Assembly (NCBI GenBank): GCA_003693705.1
Contig: RBZT01000656.1
Location: 1-64,000, forward strand
Source of the DNA: Polymyxa betae
Taxonomy: Eukaryota; Endomyxa; Phytomyxea; Plasmodiophorida; Plasmodiophoridae
Reading direction: 5' to 3'
Length of the DNA: 64,000 nt
Shown: positions 56,844-64,000 of the stretch, piece by piece
Layout of the letters: each line of letters opens with the position of its first letter
How positions within the stretch are numbered: the stretch's first letter is position 1
The notes under the pieces: model-generated
Databases searched by the model: none
The model's input: only the letters and a program-made list of their open reading frames with translations
What the model was told of the DNA's origin: nothing
Made by a program: the position numbers and the translations under genes

Positions 56844-57656
56844 TCACCAACGTTGGAAACCTTCCTCAGGATTCAGGTATCGCCATTGTCCAGGAGCCAA
56901 ACCTCCCAATAATGCATTCCCGATTCGTGTTCGGCACAGGCTGATGACATCGCAGCCGATGCTTTTCATCATTCGTCGAATCTGACGATTCCGGCCTTCG
57001 GTCAGGACGAAGCGCAGCGTTCGATTGTCCAGTCGGTCGATTCGGCAGGGTTTGATCGGGCGTCCATCTAATATTAGCTTTCCTGATCTCAGGAAATCCA
57101 GTCTCGAATCGGTTGGAAAACGCCCTCTATACTGAACATCATATTCCTTCTCGATCTTGGAATCAGGACCAATTAGACGTCGAGCTACGACTCCATCGCT
57201 TGTTAACACCAACAGGCCATGAGAATCCTTATCCAGGCGGCCACAAACTGCTAAATCAGCATCGATATCAATGTCTAATCGATGCTTTTAGAAGAGCGAT
57301 GGTAATATGCAAACATCTGCTAACATGCTCGGGCTGGAATCTCTCCCTTCTCCTGTAAAATCTGATCAGAATATGTTCGAGAAGAGCAGAAGATGTAGTA
57401 CAGGTTGTGAGCTGACAATGCCAATTGGTTTATGGAAGAGAAGGGTGATGAGTTGTTGTCGTTGAGCGAGAGCATCGCGTTCTACAACGACATGCTGGCC
57501 GGGCTGGATTCGGGTACCCAACTCTTTGACCACGACGTCATCGACCAGGACCCAACCAGCAGCTATGTAAACATCTGCTTCACGCCTGGAGCAGATTCCA
57601 AGCGATGCCAGATGCTTGTTAAGGCGGACACCGAACGGCATCATTGTGGCTCGCAT
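56844..57656 (-). CDS. RNA pseudouridine synthase, RsuA/RluB/RluF type
   Basis: Converts uridine to pseudouridine in rRNA. Start taken at ATG 57656 (MRATMMPFGVRLNKHLASLG), just before an S4 RNA-binding domain (RREADVYIAAGWVLVDDVVV, QPGQHVVVERDAL, LITLLFHKPIGIVSSQ). After introns at about 57215-57400 comes the catalytic motif VCGRLDKDSHGLLVLTSDGV, with the Asp nucleophile in GRLD. Then KEYDVQYRGRFP, LRFVLTEGRNRQIRRMMKSI, GCDVISLCRTRIG, and stop at 56844. The bacterial-type family suggests mitochondrial or plastid rRNA as substrate, although no clear transit peptide is seen with this start. An upstream in-frame ATG (57725) would read through a telomere-like repeat. Confidence 0.88.
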
Positions 57657-57677
57657 TTCGGATCGGGAATCCTCATG

Positions 57678-57699
57678 AAACCCTAAACCCTCACAACCC
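57678..57699 (-). repeat. Telomere-like repeat at the 5' end of the pseudouridine synthase gene
   Basis: AAACCCTAAACCCTCACAACCC on the plus strand, i.e. TTTAGGG-type units on the gene's strand, lies 22-43 bp upstream of the chosen start codon. It is the same motif as in the XPD introns. Confidence 0.75.
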
Positions 57700-57852
57700 A
57701 AGCACCATGTATTCCTTAACAGCATTCGAAATGGCTGCTTGGAGTTAGGCGGTTTCGTGTTAATCAAGAATAGAGGTCAGGTGCGATTCTGGTGGCCAAT
57801 TGTCAAATAGAGATCTCGTTCCTGAAGAATATGTTATATGATGTATAGATTT

Positions 57853-60402
57853 CTATCTACTAATTGGGTTGCTCATATGTGTACTGCTTAATTGATCATC
57901 AGTGTAGTCCCCTGATTCAGACTTTGGCAGAGACCGAGTCACTTGGTATTTTTTCATGGTAAAATCCCCAACAGACAAATTCATATGATGGGGATCGTCA
58001 ATAGACATACTTTCCCTGTAACCTGGCATATGATCATGCATCTGAGCTGACAGTTGCGACCATTTCTCCCGAAGAACACCATGCTTCTCCTATGGTTTCT
58101 TTCAAAACCTGCAAACCCATAACCACACATCAGGGGAACAAACCTTTTCGAACTTGTAGGTAGCCTGGATGGCGTACTGCTTCATGGAACGGAGCGCCTC
58201 AGGGAAGTCTCGTAAGATATTGTCAAAAGAAGCTTTTGAGAGAGAGAACAATTCGCAATTGGTAACTGCAATGACGCTTGCTGTCCTTCTCAAAGTCAAA
58301 AGTAATGCCAGCTATTTCGAATGTGAACGGAGACAAAGGGTTTGATACATCCAAGACGTACCTCCCCGAAATACTGCCCGGCTTCCAGTGTCGTCAATGT
58401 CCTTCCTGTACTATCCACAGCTTTCACTGTCACAGAGATTATTTACTAAACGAATAGAATTCGAGCATTATCATACCCTTGCCGCGGCGGATGAAATACA
58501 TCTCGTAACCAACTTCGCCATGGTGAATAATACAGTCACCTTTAGCCCAAACTTGGCTGGTGATGTTCTTCAAAAGGTTCCTAACACACATTGAGATCGC
58601 AACACGACAAGTTCAATTGAGGTTAGCTAACCTCAGAAATGGGTCCCCGATTCCGTTTAAGAACGGGACATTGCTTATGATAGTCTTGTTTAAGAACATT
58701 TGAACTTCAAGAATCAAGGCCGGGGATAACCCGTTCAGAATCTGGCTATAGCCCGTGAACGATGTAACACCCAAGTGAAGGTAATAGAAACGATATTGCC
58801 CTTCAATTCTGGATATGAGATCTGCAGGAATCTTCTTTTTCCTGCAAAAATTGTCACTTATGGTGAAAACGATTTGGGTTGTGCGACCTGAGGAAATTCC
58901 CAACCAATTCCAGTTTGTTTCGAAATTCAGCATCGGAAATGTCGATCTTTAAGAAAAAAGAGGAGATCTCACTAATGAGGAAGGCAATCAACGACGAAGA
59001 ACAGGACATCGCGACAATGGCGAAGACTTTCTCCTAGAAGTATAGGCTAAGAATTTTCACTACGTTCTGATATTGAAGTTCAATCACCATGAGAGTGATG
59101 GCATGGTAATCGCCATAACCGACCCCCGAGGTGATAGTTATGGCGAAGTACAAGCAACTAATATAGAGCTCCGACCACGAGGTCGTAGACAGATCCAGAT
59201 TCACGCCACTTGGATTCACACTATATGGATCGTTCAGCCATGTGCCTTGATTTGGATCGCCATTAACAGCCATATACTTTATCAATCAGCACAGTTGAAT
59301 AAGAGTGGACATCAATATGGTACCATCCAAAGGCAGCAGGATAGGTGAATACCGATAAGAACAAAGAAGATCATCTTCACGAATTGAAATGTAGCGTGTG
59401 AGAGGCGCCATAGCAACCGATTCAAGATCTCATTAATACGTGGAACACATGCCATCCTCAATATGGCGATGTTCTGAGAAACTGGATTAGGCAAAGATCC
59501 AGGTCTGATTGGCGCACCGACCTGACGACGCCAAAACATGGCGAACGAGTTGGTAGACATGGGAACAGTATTAAAGCTGAATACGCTTTCATATGGAAAT
59601 ACCACCACCAGGTCAATTAGCAACCAGGTCCGAACATAATGGCTGGCGATCACGCCGTAGCTGAAGACGACGCCCTCGACGCCTTCATAACCAGTCACAA
59701 GGGTGACGGCGATATTGAAGACGTAGATAATCGTCATCACGAACGTTGTCGTCACATGCCCAGGCGGGGCGGCGGTTGTTAGTGCCAGCCGCAGAGGCGT
59801 GAAAAACTAACCGGTTTTTAGACATGAGGTTAAATCAGAAAGCTGCAACATAGCAAAAAGGATGCGATCAATTTAGGGAATACATCTTCATCCTCGAATA
59901 CAATGCAAAATTTGTAAAAAATGAACACGATTACAGTGAAATACAAGACGGCGGTCATGATGAAAATGTCCCAAATGCAGCGATAGGTGGCTTTCGGGTT
60001 CAGGAACGGGCGCCCATTCTGGAACACGATTTGGCGGGCAGCTTGGGTCCGGCCGTTATTAGATTCGTCGGCCAGGGCGAATAACGACCTGATCGACGAT
60101 TCCGTGCTCGTCGTTGAGCGCATCGACGACCTGGCCTGTGTCGCTGTTCGCGACTGTAAGAGGAGGCGTCCAGGGGCCTCATCGTTCACATAACTGAAGA
60201 CATGACGATCGACTGCAGGCGAAGCGTCTTCGTTGGCTTTGGAATTATTCGAAGCGCACGTCATCGAGCCGACATCCGACGACGAACACCGTTTGGCGAC
60301 CAGCTTGGACAAAGCGCTCCATTTAACGATTGCTTCGAGTAGATTGGAATCCAGCGGGCGTTTAGGATCAGCGCCAGCGATTTCTTCGGTGCCGTCGACC
60401 AT
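57853..60402 (-). CDS. Cyclic-nucleotide-gated-like K+ channel 2
   Basis: Start ATG 60402 (MVDGTEEIAGADPKRPLDSN); a Ser-rich cytosolic N-terminus precedes the pre-S1/S1 segment RPFLNPKATYRCIWDIFIMT. Later exons give TTTFVMTIIYVFNIAVTLVT, VRTWLLIDLVVVFPYESVF, an unusual S4 region (ILRMACVPRINEILNRLLWR) with few arginines, MIFFVLIGIHLSCCLWMV, and the pore ITSGVGYGD, a K+ selectivity filter. The C-linker reads RIEGQYRFYYLHLG, ILNGLSPALILEVQMFLNKT. The cNMP-binding cassette has YFGE, then LLTLRRTASVIAVTNCELFS with its Arg. The stop is at 57853. About nine introns. Compared with channel 1 (GFGD filter, Arg-rich S4), this paralogue has a GYGD filter and a weak voltage sensor. Confidence 0.88.
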
Positions 60403-62128
60403 GTGATGGCATAGTCTTGATCTGGACAATTCACTGGAAGACGGAACCCGGGTACGTATCAACCATAACGATCCTACCTTGATCTTAATTGTTCTATCAT
60501 GAACAAAGCGGTTTTGCTCTTTAGTCAAGCAGGTAGGTAATTGAGGCAGAAGAGCTGGTGTAAGAAGCACAGATTTCAGGTTTGTAAGAATGAATAGAGA
60601 GAATAGCAACCGTGCAGGCTAAAGGTTCAGGAAATCAAATTTGTGATCGACTTGTATGAGATGGATATAGGTACAATTGACAGGCTTTCAGGAACATCAG
60701 CACAGACCTATAAAGCAGCTCCCAGGGTGAGCTGTCAAAACTTAGCAAATCTAACCATGTTTGAGTTCAAATGAAGACTAATGAGCAATTCAGCAAGCAT
60801 ATCATAAAAAATTTAAATAGACTAATTACTAATCTATATAAAAATACACTATACACAGAAAACTGCATAAAGAGCACCTCTAACCATATTGTAGATGAGC
60901 AGCGTCTCACTTTGTACCAGCTATAATAATAGTGTAAGCGAAGGCATCTTCTGAATATGTGAAACCTATTTATAATTTGCTTGCAAGTTCTACCTGACCT
61001 CACCACTGGTTGGTCGCTGTATGTATGCTTCGAGGTTTTATTGTTGACAAGATAGTGGGACTAGCAGAGACCTGGTCGAAATCTCAGAGCGAGGCTCTCC
61101 GAAACGAAGTTGCGACGTCCGAAAAAACAATTCAATGACGATGTCATAACGAAAACAATAGAAGCAGAAAGCTTTCTGTCTTCTAATGCAGAGAGCATCA
61201 CGAGACTGATGACAACGCCCTGCTCCTGTAACTGTGCTGTGGGTGTTTCGAACATGGTAACATTATCATGACTTGAGAGCCCAGTTGGTCACTTGGCAAG
61301 GTAAACATAACACTACGTGGCATTGGCGTATCCCCATTCGCAGAGTCGGGATCCCCGCATAACCCAAGTCGCCATTCGCCAAGTCGGACGGAACCCAAGT
61401 CGCCACTCGCCGCCCCGAGTTACCCATCGCTATTATCCTGCACTCGAGTTGGTGCGCGCAGCCCGCGCACTCTTTGAGGTCTTCCAACACTCGTCTCACC
61501 TCGTTAGCTCATTTGCCAATCGTCGTGTTTGGATCACGGTCCCAAGGTGCGGGTGAGTTGTCGTCGTTTCTGATGCTGTGTTCTATAGGGATGGGGACGA
61601 CGCCTGCTCCGATCTAGTCATGCATTCAACGCCCCTTTCCAATGTGCTACTATGCTAATATATCACTAAAAATGAGTGATTGATTTCTTATATACGATTG
61701 TCAACCGTTCAGGTATACTTTCCAGTATTGAAGAGCAATTGAGGGCTTTGTATCGAAAAGTTATTGCAATGTTTGCCTTGATTATTCTAGTTTCAGGGCC
61801 CACATTCATCATGTATGATGGGCTGCTCAGCCTTCTATCAACCACAAGCCAATACCAACAGAAGAACAGGACAGATGGATGTATATGATCCTCATTAAGT
61901 CGCTCTCGGACGCCGTCGGATCGGGACTTATCTCCTTCGCCACTAGAAATAGCGCCGGACGAGGTTAGCCATTATCGACTCCACGGCGCCCGCGGACTTT
62001 GCAAATGTCCGATGAGGCCATCCGATGACCGGAAGTGACCTTGGCGCTGGCTTCTAGGGTTTTTAGACTCTAGGCTCGCAAGAATTCCCGCCCTTGTGGG
62101 ATCAGACTTTCTCTCTGGTATTATTAAT
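60403..62128. other. Long intergenic region, no gene seen
   Basis: 1.7 kb between divergent genes. 60403-61060 is AT-rich with only short ORFs. A local direct repeat of AACCCAAGTCGCCA followed by TTCGCC/CTCGCC lies at about 61359-61410 within a CG-richer patch. A 70-codon ORF at 61676-61888 contains a hydrophobic run (KVIAMFALIILVSGPTFIMY) and might be a small membrane peptide or a stray exon, but nothing supports expression. The right end should hold the SLC19 promoter. Confidence 0.4.
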
Positions 62129-63816
62129 ATGACTGAATCCCAATCCGAAGACGTTCCCCAGGAAGTCCAGATCATGGTTACGAAAGACGAGTCGGAGTCG
62201 GCGAGATCGCGATTCTGGCGCGTCCTCTGTCTGTTGTTCTTCTTGGGGACGCTGTTCCAGAGTTTCAAGCCGTCTACCCCGTTCATGTCGCCATATCTTA
62301 AGTTTCGACATGGAATGACCGGCACCGATATCTCTAATCAGTACTACCCATATCGAACCTTCTCAATGTTTTTCCTGATGGTCCCGATCACGGTCTTGGC
62401 CGAATTCTACGTCGGCTATATGCCAGTTCTATTCGCTGGCATCCTGGCCCGTGTTTCTGAACAGTTCCTGCTCTACTACTGTCCGGCCCAAAATTTCCAC
62501 TTGATTCGGTTTTCGCAAGTGCTGCATGGGATGGCGTCGTGTACCAAGACCGTCCATGGGTCAGTGTTGAGCGCTCCCGTGCTGGGCCGCTTTGTCGCCT
62601 AACTTTCGCGTTCAGGGCGATTCTCTATTTGATCGCTCCCCATGAGTTCTTTCCTGTGATGACGGGTCTGCTTCGGACCTCGAACTTAACCGGACAGGTT
62701 TTTGAAGGGATTACTAGCAACATTATCTACGAGTACTGGAATGACCCAGAAAAGGAATTCTTTATTCTATTCACCATCACTCAGGTACTGAACCTGATTT
62801 TCTTTTTCTTTTAGCTTAGTCAATCGATATTCGCAGATCATGGTCACCGCCGGTGGTATTTTCATGATTATTCTGTTCGCTATTCTTTATTATGACAGAA
62901 AATGCTCGACCAATAAAGATTCGAGCCGACCGCTGGCACCACGAATCACTTCATTGGGAATGCTGCGTGATCTGCTACGAAAAGTTTACTGGGAAACACC
63001 TGGCGTCCTGCTCTGGTCGTTTTGGTACGAATCGCTTCCGAATTCGTTGGTCGTGTTATATTGAAATCGATTGCCAGGTGGTGGACTGCTTACTCGGTCG
63101 GGGAATTAGTTGACGAGATGCATACGGCCTTAATCGAGGACCGTTTAAAAAAAGGCGCCAAGAACGGGTTTCTTTCTGCTACTATTGGCGCTACTTCAGC
63201 GCTCTGTGCCTTTCTCACTGGTAGATCCGAGAATGTCGTGAAGAAATATTCCACCTCGATTGTCATTGGATGTACGAGGCTTCTTATCCTGATTTCCTTG
63301 TAGACTAAATCTGATTTTCTAGGTTTGGCCTTAAGCGGCACGCTGCTGTTAACCGTCTCACATCTTGATAAGGGCCACGATTACTTTTTCTATGCCTGTA
63401 TCGTGACAACTTTGTTCCTCTCGGAAGGGTAAGCGCGATTCGCTCGTCGGAAGGTTCTTCATTGCGAATTAATGATCTTATTTAGTTCGGCTGTGGCCGC
63501 TAATTCGACCATTTCTGTTGCCTTGCCAAAATCGCTACGAGGCCTGACGTTATTCTTTAACACTTTCTTGCAACTGATGTTCCAGTCCGCTGTCCAGGCT
63601 ATTCCACAGGCGTGCGACTGGTCGGTGTCGACAAAGTTCAAGATTCTGGGTGTCATTCTTTACCTCGTCTGTTTTGTGATTTTCTTCGGAACTCAAAAAA
63701 CCATTCTTGGTCGGAGTCAGGCGAAATCCGCCCCGGATGAAATCTCTGTTGGGGCCAGGTGTCCTCCAGCTAAATGCTTAGAGGGCAACGACGCTGCCCC
63801 AGTTTATGGTGCATAA
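62129..63816 (+). CDS. SLC19-type vitamin (thiamine/folate) transporter
   Basis: A 12-helix major-facilitator-like carrier. ATG 62129 (MTESQSEDVPQEVQIMVTKD). The first helix region, LFFLGTLFQSFKPSTPFMSP, matches the SLC19 signature (F..F.PS.PF..PYL), followed by YYPYRTFSMFFLMVPITVLA, YVGYMPVLFAGILARVSEQF and LIRFSQVLHGMASC. Exons then give AILYLIAPHEFFPVMTGLLR, TSNLTGQVFEG (transmembrane 5 area), TAGGIFMIILFAILYYDRKC, NGFLSATIGATSALCAFLTG, LSGTLLLTVSHLDKGHDYFF, and NSTISVALPKSLRGLTLFFN, with the stop at 63816. About seven introns. SLC19 members carry thiamine or reduced folates; the substrate here is undetermined. Presumably in the plasma membrane. Confidence 0.82.
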
Positions 63817-63913
63817 ATCCGCCATCTAGTATATCATTAAGTTAGCTCAGACTCATTATTTATAAACAACCGGGTTGGATGGACCCTGGCTAAATGGCTT
63901 TGCCCGAACCGAG

Positions 63914-64000
63914 ATGTTTTGGGATTTGGACCAAAGTACGGAGTTGCGCGTTAGCAGCAACGTCGTCGGTCTGGGAGCGATGTCGGTCGGGTCTCGGTTC
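63914..64000 (+). CDS. Possible start of another gene (cut by window edge)
   Basis: From ATG 63914 the frame MFWDLDQSTELRVSSNVVGL... is open to the end of the window. An ATG at 63894 opens a second, overlapping frame. The region lies 98 bp after the SLC19 stop. Too short to assign. Confidence 0.25.
   Translation, partial: MFWDLDQSTELRVSSNVVGLGAMSVGSRF

Noticed and set aside
1-64000. CRISPR array, rRNA genes, bacterial operon or phage
   Set aside because: Dense spliceosomal introns and eukaryotic gene families throughout; no regularly spaced repeats, rRNA signatures or Shine-Dalgarno pattern.

Overview
This window is nuclear DNA from a unicellular eukaryote. Almost every gene is broken into short exons by GT-AG introns of about 35 to 75 nt, acceptors usually end in TTTAG or TTCAG, and neighbouring genes are often separated by less than 200 bp. 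Two kinesin-2 motors point to a flagellated (zoosporic) cell. A large PAS-domain transmembrane protein of the TmcB/TmcC type, two cyclic-nucleotide-gated-like K+ channels, a secreted triple hevein-type chitin-binding protein and TTTAGGG-type telomere-like blocks would suit a plasmodiophorid-like rhizarian (Phytomyxea) or a comparable protist. The taxon is my inference from gene content; nothing in the sequence proves it.

Layout. 1-4.2 kb is accessory: partial ORFs, a PIF/Harbinger MITE with a TAA target duplication, two copies of an unknown spliced gene family (one with a tandem intron+exon duplication), and a truncated, frameshifted Harbinger transposase. 4.5-13.9 kb is housekeeping: prolyl-tRNA synthetase with an N-terminal editing domain (-), an unknown spliced gene (+), FolD (-), kinesin-2 (+) and a ubiquitin-like membrane protein of the DSC3/TMUB type (-). 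14.4-20.5 kb is one giant multi-exon PAS/transmembrane gene, followed by a TauE/SafE-like membrane protein, a PPR-like protein and a small unknown gene. 23.8-30.1 kb holds K+ channel 1, NAD(P)H-hydrate dehydratase and a multicopper oxidase.

30.5-35.2 kb carries a CCHC zinc-knuckle ORF directly upstream of, and possibly fused to, a DIS3L2-type exoribonuclease. Then come the secreted CBM18 protein (-), a TALE homeodomain factor, an inactive UBC-like protein of the AKTIP type and a TPR protein. 40.8-45.5 kb has the XPD/ERCC2 helicase, five of whose introns contain TTTAGGG-type repeats, and convergent eIF2B-alpha. 46-51.4 kb has the second kinesin-2, a SNAPC1-like transcription factor and TRAPPC5. 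53.9-56.3 kb holds a Crypton-like tyrosine-recombinase element flanked by 20-bp direct repeats. The right end has a pseudouridine synthase, K+ channel 2 and an SLC19-type vitamin transporter.

The genes form no operon. The recurring themes are flagellum building (kinesin-2 pair), membrane signalling (PAS protein and two cNMP-type channels), RNA metabolism (DIS3L2, ProRS, pseudouridine synthase, eIF2B) and mobile DNA. Exon boundaries were read by eye from reading-frame continuity and GT-AG sites, so gene ends are firmer than some internal junctions.
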